Of a stretch of DNA of 11,291 nucleotides, positions 1-8,352 are shown piece after piece. This stretch comes from an uncultured Selenomonadaceae bacterium. GTDB lineage: Bacteria; Bacillota; Negativicutes; Selenomonadales; Selenomonadaceae. The translations under genes and the position numbers were made by a program. The DNA lies in the NCBI GenBank assembly GCA_905236785.1, contig CAJOQC010000099.1, positions 1 through 11,291 of the forward strand, read 5' to 3'. Position 1 is the first letter of the stretch, and the number at the start of each line of letters is the position of its first letter. The notes beneath the pieces are model-generated. The model did not search any database and was not told the DNA's origin. It saw only the letters and a list, made by a program, of their open reading frames with translations.

Positions 1-17
1 GCAGGGAGGAATTTATC

Positions 18-869
18 ATGAACACCGGCAACATCAGCAAGTTTAACGCCTATTTCAATATGCAGGCGACTTTCTCGAAAACGACGCTAAAAGCCGAAAA
101 AACCGCCGTTAAAAACGGCGAAACCGAAAAAACACAAGATTTGCTCTCGCAGTTTGGCAAAGATGCCGACGTTGAGCTGTCCGGCGAAGGGCTGAACGCT
201 TTGGCGGCGCAAAAAACGGATAATACGGAGGAAACCGCCGAAGAGGCTTTGGGCAACATCGCGGCCGAGGAAGAAGAAAACATACCCGACGAAGAAAAAC
301 TTTCCGACAGGGCTAAGGAATTTTTGAAGAACCTGCGGGAAAAATACGGGGATTATGATTTCTTCGCCACGGAAAAAATCGGCGACACCCAAGAGCTGAC
401 CAAGAACAGCACCAAAGCCTATTCGGTTATTTTAACCAACGACGAAATTGAAAAAATGGCCGCCGACGAAGAATACGCCGACGAAGTGATGGGCAAAGTC
501 GGCTCGGCGGTGGACACGGTAAAACGTTTGGAAGCAAACGAAGAATTGGGCGAAGGCGTGAAGTTTACCCACATATCCATTTCTTTTGACGACCAAGGCA
601 ACACCAAACTTTTTGCCCAGCTTGAAAAAATGACCGCCGAACAGCAGGAACGCGCCGAAGAAGCCAAGGAAAAACGCGCCGAAGAGGCCAAAGAGGAAAA
701 GGCGGAGGAAGAAAAGACCAAGAACCAGCTTGTTAAACGCTTTAGCGTGGAGGCAACATCGGAAGAAGAATTGCTCCAAAAAATTCTCGGCATTGACTGG
801 GATTCAATCGGCGCGGAAGAAGAAGAAAATAATCCTTTCGCCGTGGCGGTCAATAAAACCGACGAATGA
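18..869 (+). CDS. DUF6033-like charged protein of unknown function
   Basis: The 283-residue product has no signal peptide or membrane segment. Residues about 94-210 (starting LSDRAKEFL, then YSVILTNDEIEKMAADEEYA and, later, KLFAQLEKM) resemble from memory the DUF6033 family of Firmicutes, whose role is unknown. Residues 1-90 are polar and Glu-rich, and 203-237 is a Glu/Lys/Ala run (repeated EEAK) likely to form a charged helix or coiled coil. A short tail of about 45 residues follows. The start is set by AGGGAGGA at 3-10, 7 nt before the ATG. The stop overlaps the start of the Nudix gene (ATGA), so the two are probably translationally coupled. Its promoter lies outside the window. That this is a real gene is near certain from the ribosome binding site and the coupling; the family assignment is moderate and no function is proposed. 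Confidence 0.85.
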   Translation: MNTGNISKFNAYFNMQATFSKTTLKAEKTAVKNGETEKTQDLLSQFGKDADVELSGEGLNALAAQKTDNTEETAEEALGNIAAEEEENIPDEEKLSDRAKEFLKNLREKYGDYDFFATEKIGDTQELTKNSTKAYSVILTNDEIEKMAADEEYADEVMGKVGSAVDTVKRLEANEELGEGVKFTHISISFDDQGNTKLFAQLEKMTAEQQERAEEAKEKRAEEAKEEKAEEEKTKNQLVKRFSVEATSEEELLQKILGIDWDSIGAEEEENNPFAVAVNKTDE

Positions 870-1336
870 GCAACCTTACCACTCTCTGTTACATCGAACG
901 CGACGGCAAGTACCTTTTGATGCACCGAACGAAAAAAGCCGCCGACATAAACGGCGGCAAATGGGTCGGCATCGGCGGTCACTTTGAAGAAGGCGAATCC
1001 GCCGACGAATGTTTGTTGAGGGAGACGAAGGAAGAAACGGGGCTTACGCTGACAAGTTTTAAGTTGCGCGGCCTTGTTGCCTTCGTCTCCGACAGGTGGC
1101 CGACGGAATATATGTTTCTATACACCGCCGACGGTTTTAGCGGCGAAGTCGCCGACGCTTGCGACGAAGGCGAATTGCAATGGGTGGACAAAGGGGCGGT
1201 GTATTCTTTGCCGATTTGGGAAGGGGACAAAATCTTTTTGCGTATGCTGGAAGAAAACCGTCCCTTCTTTTTTCTGAAACTGTGCTACGAAGGCGACAAA
1301 TTGGTGTCGTCCGCGCAGGTTACGCTACGGACATGA
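866..1336 (+). CDS. Nudix hydrolase, MutT/MutX (8-oxo-dGTP diphosphatase) type
   Basis: This 156-residue protein is a one-domain Nudix hydrolase, an enzyme that cleaves nucleoside diphosphate derivatives in the cytoplasm using Mg2+. The complete Nudix box Gx5Ex7REUxEExGU is visible at residues 38-60: G38, E44, R52-E53, E56-E57, G59. It is preceded by GGKWVGIGGH, a context common in MutT/MutX-type 8-oxo-dGTP diphosphatases, and the length matches MutX-like proteins (about 155). Hydrolysis of oxidised dGTP is therefore the best guess, but Nudix substrates cannot be assigned safely from sequence. The ATG lies inside the stop of the preceding gene (ATGA at 866-869) with no clear Shine-Dalgarno of its own, which points to translational coupling. 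It ends 7 nt before the XpaC/TM2 gene, so all three genes appear to form one transcript. Confidence 0.93.
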   Translation: MSNLTTLCYIERDGKYLLMHRTKKAADINGGKWVGIGGHFEEGESADECLLRETKEETGLTLTSFKLRGLVAFVSDRWPTEYMFLYTADGFSGEVADACDEGELQWVDKGAVYSLPIWEGDKIFLRMLEENRPFFFLKLCYEGDKLVSSAQVTLRT

Positions 1337-1343
1337 AACCGCT

Positions 1344-2315
1344 ATGAAATATTTTTTTGTTGTGGCATCGCTCATAATGCTCGTAAGCGGGTTGGCAAAT
1401 ACGGAAGAAATGCCGAAACTCGCGACGGCGTTAATCATCTTCGGCGGCTGGGGCTTGTTTAAGAGCATCAAAATGCTTATGAAAAAGGACAATGCCGTAA
1501 AGGAGCTTGATTTTGCCGATGCGCAGGTTGAAAAGGCCGAAATGCTCCAAGAGCGTTACGAAAAAGCCGTGGGGGATTATCGGGCGATAGAAGGGGCGCG
1601 TCGCGCCATAGGCGATATAGACCTTTCAAACAGCCTTGCTGAAATGCAAAACATCTCCGCCAATATGTTGCGCTTTTTGGAGAAAAACCCCGAAAAATTA
1701 CAGTCGGCAGGGAAATTTATTGATTATTACCAAGACAGGGCGCGGGAATTGACCGTCAAATATGCCGAACTTGAATCAATGGGGCAAAATTTGCCGGATG
1801 TGGCCAAAACGAAACAACAGGTAAAATCAGCCGTCACCGAGTTAAAAGACGCTTATGCCGACCAATTTGCCGCTATTATCAGCGACCGCCTGATTGATAT
1901 TGATGCCGAGATAAAAGTATTGCGGCAAAACATGACCCATGACGGCATCGGGCAAAAAGCCGCGAAGATAAATTTGACCAAGGACACCGCCCCCCCGGTA
2001 AGCCCTTCTTTGCCGTCCACGCCAAAAAAAGAACGCCCCCCCGCTACGCCGCCGCGTTTTCAACCGCCGAGCATAATACCCGCCCATGAACGCAACAATG
2101 TGATGTTTTCCAAAATTTTGCAGTCATGTTTGGCGATTTTTTTCGGCAGCCTCGGCGCGCATAAGTTTTACCAAGGGAAAAAGTGGCAAGGCTTTTTTTA
2201 CATACTTTTCTTTTGGACAACTCTGCCGGGAATTATCGGTTTTTGCGAAGGCGTCCGCTATCTTTTCATGAAACTTGACGATTTTTATCTTGAATATTAT
2301 TTGGAAAACAAATAA
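1344..2315 (+). CDS. XpaC-like (halogen_hydrol family) membrane protein with C-terminal TM2 domain
   Basis: The 323-residue product has three parts. Residues 1-47 hold two hydrophobic segments (about 1-18 and 25-44). Residues about 55-200 are a helical cytoplasmic region; the stretch from SLAEMQNISANMLRFLEKNP through FIDYYQ, KYAELE and DIDAEIKVL resembles the XpaC family (so-called 5-bromo-4-chloroindolyl phosphate hydrolysis protein), whose real role is unclear and which is often found beside TelA-like proteins. Residues 214-247 are a Pro/Lys-rich linker. Residues 255-323 form a TM2 domain: paired hydrophobic helices with GSLGAHKFYQGKKWQG between them and the DDFYLEYY end. An XpaC-TM2 fusion gives at least four membrane segments. 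It follows the Nudix gene by 7 nt with no good ribosome binding site of its own, so it is probably coupled. TM2 is clear; the XpaC relation is from memory and moderate. Confidence 0.85.
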   Translation: MKYFFVVASLIMLVSGLANTEEMPKLATALIIFGGWGLFKSIKMLMKKDNAVKELDFADAQVEKAEMLQERYEKAVGDYRAIEGARRAIGDIDLSNSLAEMQNISANMLRFLEKNPEKLQSAGKFIDYYQDRARELTVKYAELESMGQNLPDVAKTKQQVKSAVTELKDAYADQFAAIISDRLIDIDAEIKVLRQNMTHDGIGQKAAKINLTKDTAPPVSPSLPSTPKKERPPATPPRFQPPSIIPAHERNNVMFSKILQSCLAIFFGSLGAHKFYQGKKWQGFFYILFFWTTLPGIIGFCEGVRYLFMKLDDFYLEYYLENK

Positions 2316-2363
2316 AAATGCTGTTGCCTAAGAGTTTTACAACGCTTAGGCAACAGCATTTTT
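2314..2363. terminator. Bidirectional Rho-independent terminator
   Basis: A perfect 19-bp inverted repeat (2314-2332 with 2345-2363, 12-nt loop) starts with five A and ends with five T, so it works on both strands. On + it begins inside the stop codon of the XpaC/TM2 gene; on - it follows the Lys/Thr-rich gene. It closes both convergent units. Confidence 0.93.
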
Positions 2364-2390
2364 GATAATCCCGCAATTTGCGTTTTGCCG

Positions 2391-2801
2391 TCAGTAAACA
2401 ACAAACTCGTCAATACTGGCAAACTGCAAATACTTGCTTGCCTCTGTCGGCGAACCTTCAAGAATTTCATGACGTACCTTGGAGAAGCTGTCGTCAATTA
2501 CATGGACGCGGCCGGCATCGACTTCTTCTTTCACCTTGTTCCACAATGATTTTCTTGCCGCCTGCACGTCGCGGAATACCTCTTTGTTGTGGAAAACATT
2601 CTTGGATTCGCGGCTTTTGCTTTCGTCGCAGTTAAAGAAGATGTAGGCGCGTTTGCCCGTTTCTACAACGTCTTTTACAACGTCATTTTGCTCCTTCTCT
2701 TCGACTTTCTTTTTGGTTGCCGTTGTCGTACTCTTTTTGGCTGCGGCAGTTGTTTTGGTTGTTTTGGTCGTCTTGGTTGTTTTGGTTTTTGCTACCGGCA
2801 T
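2391..2801 (-). CDS. Small protein with histone-H1-like Lys/Thr tail and an unidentified C-terminal domain
   Basis: The 136-residue product starts with a basic, surely disordered tail (residues 1-32) of four KTT units followed by AAAKKSTTTATKKK. A short acidic/basic stretch (33-50) leads into a compact domain, about residues 50-136, with features such as GKRAYIFFNCDESKS, NVFHNKEVFRDVQAARKSLW and a hydrophobic C-terminus ASIDEFVVY. I do not recognise this domain. The tail resembles histone-H1-like bacterial proteins, so nucleic acid binding is possible, but this is inference. The reading frame is open 26 codons further upstream, yet the ATG at 2801 is preferred: AGGAG lies 8 nt before it (2810-2814) and the promoter at 2851-2879 would lie inside the longer version. 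It is a single-gene unit with its own promoter, a conserved upstream block shared with the cold-shock gene, and a shared terminator. Confidence 0.85.
   Translation of the reverse strand: MPVAKTKTTKTTKTTKTTAAAKKSTTTATKKKVEEKEQNDVVKDVVETGKRAYIFFNCDESKSRESKNVFHNKEVFRDVQAARKSLWNKVKEEVDAGRVHVIDDSFSKVRHEILEGSPTEASKYLQFASIDEFVVY
2748..2783 (-). repeat. Four tandem 9-bp units encoding Lys-Thr-Thr
   Basis: Four 9-bp units in frame (residues 7-18 of the small basic protein) differ mainly at third codon positions. The array could vary in length between strains without breaking the frame. Confidence 0.8.
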
Positions 2802-2850
2802 TAAAATCACTCCTATATAACGGTAAATATAATTACAAATAACGCCGTTT

Positions 2851-2879
2851 AGTATAACACTTGTCTTAAATCTATGCAA
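2851..2879 (-). promoter_or_regulatory. Sigma-A-type promoter of the Lys/Thr-rich gene
   Basis: On the minus strand the -35 is TTGCAT (2874-2879) and the -10 is TATACT (2851-2856), 17 bp apart. Transcription would start near 2843 and give a leader of about 42 nt. The leader contains a possible short hairpin, AACGG near 2841-2845 pairing with CCGTT near 2819-2823. The -10 is good and the -35 weak, which fits a promoter that needs an activator. Confidence 0.65.
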
Positions 2880-2893
2880 CTGTTGCTTTACGC

Positions 2894-2957
2894 TGCGTAT
2901 GTATTTTGTGTGAATGAGATGTGATAATGTCTCGATGAAATGGCTGAAAAATGAACC
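2894..2957 (-). promoter_or_regulatory. Conserved upstream block, copy 1 (before the Lys/Thr-rich gene)
   Basis: Read on the minus strand, this block matches 9752-9813 (+) almost base for base: GGTKCATTTT, then a 34-nt core at 2907-2940 with one mismatch, then ATACGCA after a short variable gap. The core ends 27 nt before the -35 box. It contains TCACA twice with an 11-nt period, about one helical turn, as expected of a protein binding on one face of DNA. The function as an operator or activator site is inferred from position and conservation. Confidence 0.7.
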
Positions 2958-2998
2958 TTACGGTGTAAAATGTAGATCGGTTTTGTTAAAAATTTTAA

Positions 2999-3157
2999 GG
3001 AAACTCTGCATAAATGAATCCCCGCCATTGCCGAGGGAGTTTTTTGGCAGACAAGGAAAGTGCCGCGAAGCAGTAGCAGTGCTACGTCGAGCGGCATTTG
3101 CCGCAGTATGCCGGAAAAAGCCCCGGCAAGAGGGCAGAGGAATTTATGAGTGTTTCC
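2999..3157. mobile_element. MITE-like palindromic element, 159 bp, flanked by TTAA
   Basis: The element runs from GGAAAC to GTTTCC and is flanked on both sides by TTAA (2995-2998 and 3158-3161), a likely 4-bp target duplication. Inverted similarity continues inward from the ends: GGAAACTCTGCATAAAT on the left matches GGAAACACTCATAAAT on the right strand, then CCGCC/CTGCC, TTGCCGAGGG/TTGCCGGGG and TTTTTTGGCA/TTTTTCCGGCA. The middle holds a further stem (GTGCCGC with GCGGCA) around a hairpin of GTAGC and GCTAC. There is no transposase, so it would be non-autonomous. The ends and the YTAR-type target suggest an IS5-like parent, but this is from memory. The right TTAA supplies the stop codon of the permease-kinase gene. 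As RNA the palindrome might also end or stabilise that transcript. Confidence 0.7.
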
Positions 3158-5983
3158 TTAAGGTTGCTTATATTGCCCGATAACTTCGCCAAGCACCTTC
3201 AGCAATATATCTATATCAACGGGCTTTGCGACGTGGCCGTTCATTCCTGCGGCTTTGGCCGCTTTTTTGTCCTCGTCGAAGGCGTTGGCGGTCATGGCTA
3301 AAATGGGGATATTGGCCAAATTTTCTTTCGGCAATTTTCTTATTGCGCGGGTTGCCTCGTAACCGTTCATTATCGGCATTTGAATATCCATAAGCACAGC
3401 GGCAAATTCCCCCGCCGCCGCCGAGGACACAATATCAACCGCCTCTTGGCCGTTGGCGGCCTGTTTCACCGTAAAACCGTTCATTTCGAGCATGGCCGCC
3501 GCAATTTCGCGGTTCACGTCAATATCATCGACCAACAGAAGTTTTTTGCCGGAAAAATCCCTTTCCTGTTCGGTAGGCGCATTTTGGACGATTGTTTTTT
3601 GCAACGGGAAACTTATATGCACTATAAACTCCGAACCTTTATTGGGGGCGGTGTCAATTTCTATCGTGCCGCCCATGAGGTCTACTATGTGTTTGGCAAT
3701 GGACATACCAAGCCCCGTGCCTTGTATGCCGCTCACCGTGGAGTTTCGTTCCCGTTCAAAGGCATCAAAAATACGCGCCGCAAATTCCCGCGTCATGCCG
3801 ATGCCGTTGTCCTTCACGCGAAATTCGTATTCGCCCATGTTGTCCGCCGACAGCCCCTTTTGCGTGGCGGTGACGAAAATTTCGCCGCCTTTTGGCGTGT
3901 ACTTTATCGCGTTTGAAACGAGATTAAGAAGCACCCGGCTTAGGCGCAAACGGTCGCAGACAATATCTGCGTTTTTAATTCCCGTCACATTGGTTATGAG
4001 TTTTTGCTCTTTGGCCTTTGCCTGTCCGATGATTATTGCGTTTAAGTCGTTAATTATGTCCGGCAAATTGCATGGCGCGGGGTGAAGCTCGAATTTTTCG
4101 CTTTCGATTCGGCTCATTTCCAACACGTCGTTAATGAGGGACAGAAGATAATCGCCGGAAGCGCGTATTTTATTTAGATATTCGCCGACTTTTTCCCGAT
4201 TGCCCGTGTCCTCTATGGCCAGTTTGGTGAAACCGATAATGGCGTTCATGGGCGTTCGTATGTCATGGGACATATTGGAAAGAAAACGGCTTTTGGCGCG
4301 GTTGGCTGCCTGCTCGTGGGATACTTTGGCGATAAGCTCGTTTTCGCGCTTTCGCATGGCGGTGAAGATGTTAAACATAAATATCAACACAAAGGCGATA
4401 AGCCCCAACTGCAACAATGTGTTGTGCATGAGCGTCGAAACAACGTCGTTGTTGTACGTCCCCAAGGCTTTAACGACTTGATCCTCCACCACTTGCAACA
4501 TCCACATGGCCATGGAAAAAAATGTCAAAAAGAGCAACATGATGCTCATTGCCGTGGATTTGCCAAATTTATTGCTTTTGTCGTGCTTAAAAACGTACCA
4601 ATAATATATAAAGCCCGCGATGCTCCACGCCACCAACAAAAGATATGATTCGGCGGTAAGCGAACTGCCCGGCAACAGGTTCGGCAGTATGGGGAAAAAG
4701 AAAAAGCACAGGGCAAACATAACGCCGATAATCCCCAAAAGCCGTCGCTTTTTGTCGCCTTCTTGGGCGGCCACGCGACAACAGCAAAAGGACGTGTAAC
4801 CGTAGGCAACGGAGGCACTGATGGTGGTGACGTCCGTAAGCCAAACAATGGCCATGCGCCCCAAAAGGGACGCAAACAAAGATAAGCCTATTATAAGGAA
4901 AATCGCGTTGTGGGGCACGCCGTCTTTTACGGCGGCAAAACATGACGGCAACAAATTCTCCGCCGCCATGGATTTTATCAGGTGGGAGGTGATGCGATAA
5001 AACCCCAACAGGCTCGTCGAAAGGGCGGCGATAACCGCAACGGTCAAAAAGAACAGGCCGCCTTTGCCCAAAATATGCCAAACGCTGTTAAAAACCGGCA
5101 AAGAATTTAGCCCCGTAAGATTTTTGCTGTCATGAACATAATCAACCCAGCTTGCATAATCGGGAGGGACAAAGGACACCGCCACGCCGCATAGCAAGCA
5201 ATAGACCGACGCGCCGCAAATTACCGCCGCAATTACCAACGGGTAGAGTTTTTTGACGGAAAAGGAAAAATCCTCGGTGGCATGAGTAACGGTTTCAAAA
5301 CCTACAAACATCCATGGAGCAAGCATTAGCATACTGAATATTTGAAGAGCCGCCGAGGAACGGGGCTTAAAGGGCGGCTCGAAGGTAACGGCGGCGAAAT
5401 TGCCGAAAAGAACGGCGAAAAACAAGCCCACCACCGACAGCAACAGCAAAACGGCAAGAGCCGTATGCAAATTGCGGGCAATTTTTTTGCCGTAACGAGT
5501 GATGAGGCCAAAGCCAAGAATTACCGCCGCCGTAACGGCTATTTCCCCGGCAAAAACGCTGTAGCCCGCCACTTTGTAGCTAAAGCCCACCTGCAACACG
5601 TTGCCGAACAAATAGCGGGTGATGAGAACAAAGGCAGTTGCGTTTGCCCAGATGAGGGACAAATAGGCCAGCCCCAAAGACCAAGCCGCCAAAAAGGCAT
5701 GGTCTGCGCCCAAAACATTTCGCGTATAGATAAAGCTTCCGCCGTTATCGCGGAATTTTTCCGCCATGTAGCAAAAGTTTGCGCCGATTATGAGCATAAT
5801 CATGCCGCCCAAGAGCATGGCCAAGATAATTCCCAACGGGCCGGCGTTTGGCAAAAACACCGTCCCCGGCATGACAAACGCCCCCCAGCCTATTATGCCG
5901 CCGAAGGACAACGCCCAAACATTAAGAGGCGAGAGGGAATGTTTAAGGCGCAATGCGTTATTTAATTGTTTCTCCTCCGTCAT
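3158..5983 (-). CDS. Fused APC amino acid permease, histidine kinase and receiver (hybrid sensor)
   Basis: The 941-residue protein joins a transporter to a hybrid kinase. Residues about 15-465 are an APC-superfamily permease with roughly 12 membrane segments; the first carries the APC signature [13 protein letters not shown] (28-40), followed by [14 protein letters not shown]. Two more membrane helices (about 478-496 and 521-541) bracket a short outside loop. Then come HisKA with [14 protein letters not shown] (phospho-His573), HATPase with the N-box [14 protein letters not shown]1 DNGIGM and G2 GTGLGM, and a receiver with D819-D820, phospho-Asp866, T898 and K920. All catalytic residues are present. 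The design recalls CbrA, where an SSS-type transporter is fused to a kinase, but here the transporter is APC-type; amino acid sensing is inferred. An in-frame ATG at 6004 exists, but AGAGGA lies just before the ATG at 5983. It starts 24 nt after ubiA. Its stop lies in the TTAA repeat of a MITE-like element. Confidence 0.93.
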   Translation of the reverse strand: MTEEKQLNNALRLKHSLSPLNVWALSFGGIIGWGAFVMPGTVFLPNAGPLGIILAMLLGGMIMLIIGANFCYMAEKFRDNGGSFIYTRNVLGADHAFLAAWSLGLAYLSLIWANATAFVLITRYLFGNVLQVGFSYKVAGYSVFAGEIAVTAAVILGFGLITRYGKKIARNLHTALAVLLLLSVVGLFFAVLFGNFAAVTFEPPFKPRSSAALQIFSMLMLAPWMFVGFETVTHATEDFSFSVKKLYPLVIAAVICGASVYCLLCGVAVSFVPPDYASWVDYVHDSKNLTGLNSLPVFNSVWHILGKGGLFFLTVAVIAALSTSLLGFYRITSHLIKSMAAENLLPSCFAAVKDGVPHNAIFLIIGLSLFASLLGRMAIVWLTDVTTISASVAYGYTSFCCCRVAAQEGDKKRRLLGIIGVMFALCFFFFPILPNLLPGSSLTAESYLLLVAWSIAGFIYYWYVFKHDKSNKFGKSTAMSIMLLFLTFFSMAMWMLQVVEDQVVKALGTYNNDVVSTLMHNTLLQLGLIAFVLIFMFNIFTAMRKRENELIAKVSHEQAANRAKSRFLSNMSHDIRTPMNAIIGFTKLAIEDTGNREKVGEYLNKIRASGDYLLSLINDVLEMSRIESEKFELHPAPCNLPDIINDLNAIIIGQAKAKEQKLITNVTGIKNADIVCDRLRLSRVLLNLVSNAIKYTPKGGEIFVTATQKGLSADNMGEYEFRVKDNGIGMTREFAARIFDAFERERNSTVSGIQGTGLGMSIAKHIVDLMGGTIEIDTAPNKGSEFIVHISFPLQKTIVQNAPTEQERDFSGKKLLLVDDIDVNREIAAAMLEMNGFTVKQAANGQEAVDIVSSAAAGEFAAVLMDIQMPIMNGYEATRAIRKLPKENLANIPILAMTANAFDEDKKAAKAAGMNGHVAKPVDIDILLKVLGEVIGQYKQP

Positions 5984-6007
5984 AATGTCCTCTTTGCATT
6001 TCATTGT

Positions 6008-6853
6008 CTAAACGTAACAAAGCCATGTAAACACGAGCATGGCAACGGACACAATGCCGTTACGCATAAAATATTTTTGTGTCACCTGCCGAAAATCGTT
6101 TGGTTTTACGATACGGTGCTGATAATAAAGAACCGCCGCCGCAATTCCCACGCCGATAAAATACGGCAGGGGCAAATTGATTATCACGCCTGCGATTACG
6201 AACAAAATTATGCTGAAAAGGTGCATGATTTTGGTTATAATCAGCGTGCCTTTGGCAGAAAAAGCCGTTGCCATGGAATGAAGCCCATGAAGGCGGTCGA
6301 AGTTTTCGTCTTGCGCTCCGTAAACAGCGTCAAAAGCACCAATCCACAAGGCCACCGCCGCGCATAATACCACAAGTTCCGTCGTTACGTCCCCCCGCAC
6401 CGCCACCCATGCGCCGCCCGGAGCCATGGCTATGGCAACGCCCAAAACAAGGTGGCAAAGGGAGGTAAATCGTTTGGTGAAGGGGTACACCACAAAAGGA
6501 ACAACCGCAACGGGCAACAGCAAAAGGCAAATAGGCCTTAACTGCGCCACCGAAACGAAAAGCACGATTAAATAAATCCCCACGGAGATCTTTGCGCCAT
6601 GCTTTGTTATATCCCCCCGTACCAATGCCCTGCCCGTAAAGCGCGGTTGCAAACGGTCGTAATCGTAATCGACAAGATTGTTTAGAGCCAAAGCCGCGCT
6701 GCGCCCGCCGAAAATCGCCAAGGTCACCCAAAACGCATCGTGAAAAGACGGCACACCCTCCGCCGCCAAAAGCATACTCATATAGGCAAAGGGCAAGGCA
6801 AAAATCAAATGGGGCAGAGCAATATTATTCATGTGCGCTTTTATGTTAAGCAA
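6008..6853 (-). CDS. ubiA: UbiA-family polyprenyltransferase, MqnP-like (menaquinone biosynthesis)
   Basis: This 281-residue integral membrane protein has about 8-9 hydrophobic helices. It should transfer a polyprenyl chain from polyprenyl diphosphate to an aromatic acid in the membrane. Both Asp-rich Mg2+/diphosphate motifs are intact: N58xxxD62xxxD66 followed by RLQPRFTGRAL, and D175xxY178xxxD182xxxD186 followed by RLHGLHSM. The second motif form and the neighbouring UbiD gene fit the UbiA-like branch (MqnP) thought to act in the futalosine route to menaquinone; a ubiquinone role is unlikely in such an organism. No other mqn gene is in the window, so the route is inferred. The start is TTG at 6853, supported by AAAGGAG 7 nt upstream; the first ATG (codon 8) has no such site. 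It lies 25 nt after ubiD and 24 nt before the permease-kinase gene. Confidence 0.92.
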   Translation of the reverse strand: MLNIKAHMNNIALPHLIFALPFAYMSMLLAAEGVPSFHDAFWVTLAIFGGRSAALALNNLVDYDYDRLQPRFTGRALVRGDITKHGAKISVGIYLIVLFVSVAQLRPICLLLLPVAVVPFVVYPFTKRFTSLCHLVLGVAIAMAPGGAWVAVRGDVTTELVVLCAAVALWIGAFDAVYGAQDENFDRLHGLHSMATAFSAKGTLIITKIMHLFSIILFVIAGVIINLPLPYFIGVGIAAAVLYYQHRIVKPNDFRQVTQKYFMRNGIVSVAMLVFTWLCYV

Positions 6854-6878
6854 AAAATCACTCCTTTATAAACCAAGC

Positions 6879-8342
6879 CTATAAACCGAGCCGCGCCCAT
6901 TTTTCATCGACGATTTTTTTTACTTCCTGCGTCATTGTCGCTTCGTCCGGCCATTGGCGGCTATGGCCTTCCTCCGGCCATGTTTTCGTGGCATCGATGC
7001 CGAGTTTAGACCCCCATTTGGCCATGGGGCTTGAATGGTCAAGAACATCCAAAGGACCTTTTACTATCTCCAAGTCGCAACTTGCGTCGATGTTGTTATA
7101 AACCCGCCACCATACTTCGCTTAAGTCCTGCACGTTGATATGGGCATCCACCACGATTATCATTTTAACGTTCATCATCTGCCCCATTCCCCATAGGGCG
7201 TGCATCACTTTCCGCGCCTGCATGGGGTAGCTTTTCTTTATGGACACGATTATGCAGTCATGGAACACCCCTTCAAGGGGCATATTGATGTCTATAATCT
7301 CCGGCAACATTTGTTGCAACAAGGGCAAAAATATCCGCTCCGTGGCCTTTGCCAAATAACAGTCCTCCATGGGTGGCTTTCCAACCACCGTGGCGGCGTA
7401 AATGGGGTTCTTGCGATGGGTTATGCACTCCACATGAAAAACCGGGTAATCGTCCGCCAAGGAATAATAGCCCGTGTGGTCGCCGAAAGGCCCTTCGCGG
7501 CGCAATTCGTTTGCCGCAACGTAGCCTTCCAAAATTATCTCGGCGCAGGCCGGCACTTCCATGTCAATGGTTTTGCATTTCACCATTTCCACGGACTTAT
7601 GACGCAAAAAACCCGCAAAGACCATTTCGTCAATGTCCCGGGGCAACGGCGCAGTGGCGGCATAGGTGAGAACCGGGTCTGTGCCTATGGCAACAGCCGC
7701 CTCGATGCGCTCGCCCCCTGCCTCTTTCATGTCGCGGAAATTTTCCGCGCCGTTTTTATGAATGTGCCAATGCATACCCGTGGTTTTTTTGTCGTACTTT
7801 TGCAAGCGGTACATTCCCACGTTGCGCTTTTGGGTTTTGGGGTTTTTCGTAAACACCAAGGGCAAAGTAACAAACGGCCCGCCATCCTGCGGCCAACAGG
7901 TGAGAATGGGAATTTTATCTAAATCAACGTCCTTTTCCACCACTTCCTGACAGGGCGCATCCTTAACATACTTGGGGAAATTGATGGCGTTTTTCAGTTT
8001 TGGGATAAGGGACACGACGCTCAATTTGTTTTGCAAAGAAATATAGGGCAGTTTTAATATGCTGCGTATTTCGTCGGCAATATCGTCCAATTTGTTTACG
8101 CCCAAAGCGAGAGCCATGCGCTCCATACTGCCGAAGGCGTTGATAAGAACGGGCATGGAACTGCCTTTCACGTTTTCAAAGAGCAAGGCTTTATTTTTGC
8201 CGCCGGTCATTTTTGAAACGCGGTCGGTTATCTCCGTAATCTCAAGATAAGGGTCTACCTCTTCGGTTATGCGTTGCAAAAGCCCGCGGCTGTTTAGCTC
8301 CTCCACAAACTCCCGCAAATCTTTATAAGCCAATAATTTCAC
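6879..8342 (-). CDS. ubiD: UbiD-family decarboxylase, menaquinone type (MqnL-like)
   Basis: The 487-residue protein matches the normal length of UbiD enzymes, which use prenylated FMN to decarboxylate (prenylated) aromatic acids. The N-terminus (YKDLREFVEEL, then EEVDPYLEITEITDR, ALLFENVKGSSMPVLINAFG) lines up with known UbiD proteins. The cofactor and catalytic features are visible: N174-VGMYR179, HWHIHKNGAENF near 191-202, and E279-LRREGPFGDHTGYYS with E283 and D287-H288. With the adjacent ubiA it probably performs the prenylation/decarboxylation step of menaquinone synthesis; a ubiX/mqnM partner that makes the cofactor must be elsewhere. The start is GTG at 8342, chosen because it aligns with family N-termini and no ATG occurs before codon 45; the ribosome binding site (GAAAGCGA) is poor. 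A terminator ends about 10 nt upstream, which leaves no obvious room for a normal promoter. Confidence 0.94.
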   Translation of the reverse strand: MKLLAYKDLREFVEELNSRGLLQRITEEVDPYLEITEITDRVSKMTGGKNKALLFENVKGSSMPVLINAFGSMERMALALGVNKLDDIADEIRSILKLPYISLQNKLSVVSLIPKLKNAINFPKYVKDAPCQEVVEKDVDLDKIPILTCWPQDGGPFVTLPLVFTKNPKTQKRNVGMYRLQKYDKKTTGMHWHIHKNGAENFRDMKEAGGERIEAAVAIGTDPVLTYAATAPLPRDIDEMVFAGFLRHKSVEMVKCKTIDMEVPACAEIILEGYVAANELRREGPFGDHTGYYSLADDYPVFHVECITHRKNPIYAATVVGKPPMEDCYLAKATERIFLPLLQQMLPEIIDINMPLEGVFHDCIIVSIKKSYPMQARKVMHALWGMGQMMNVKMIIVVDAHINVQDLSEVWWRVYNNIDASCDLEIVKGPLDVLDHSSPMAKWGSKLGIDATKTWPEEGHSRQWPDEATMTQEVKKIVDEKWARLGL

Positions 8343-8352
8343 TCGCTTTCAC

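Noticed and set aside
2894..2957. Plus-strand reading of the shared block as an extended -10 promoter (TGTGATAATG)
   Set aside because: No gene follows copy 1 on the plus strand and no good -35 fits. The opposite orientation places both copies consistently before real promoters.
3453..4085. Long open frames opposite the permease-kinase gene (also 5342-5965 and 3380-3916)
   Set aside because: They lie antisense to a gene with clear domains, lack ribosome binding sites and give Arg/His/Ser-rich low-quality proteins. They are shadows of codon bias.
7200..7922. A 240-codon frame opposite ubiD
   Set aside because: It is fully antisense to a well-matched UbiD protein and shows no motif or start signal.
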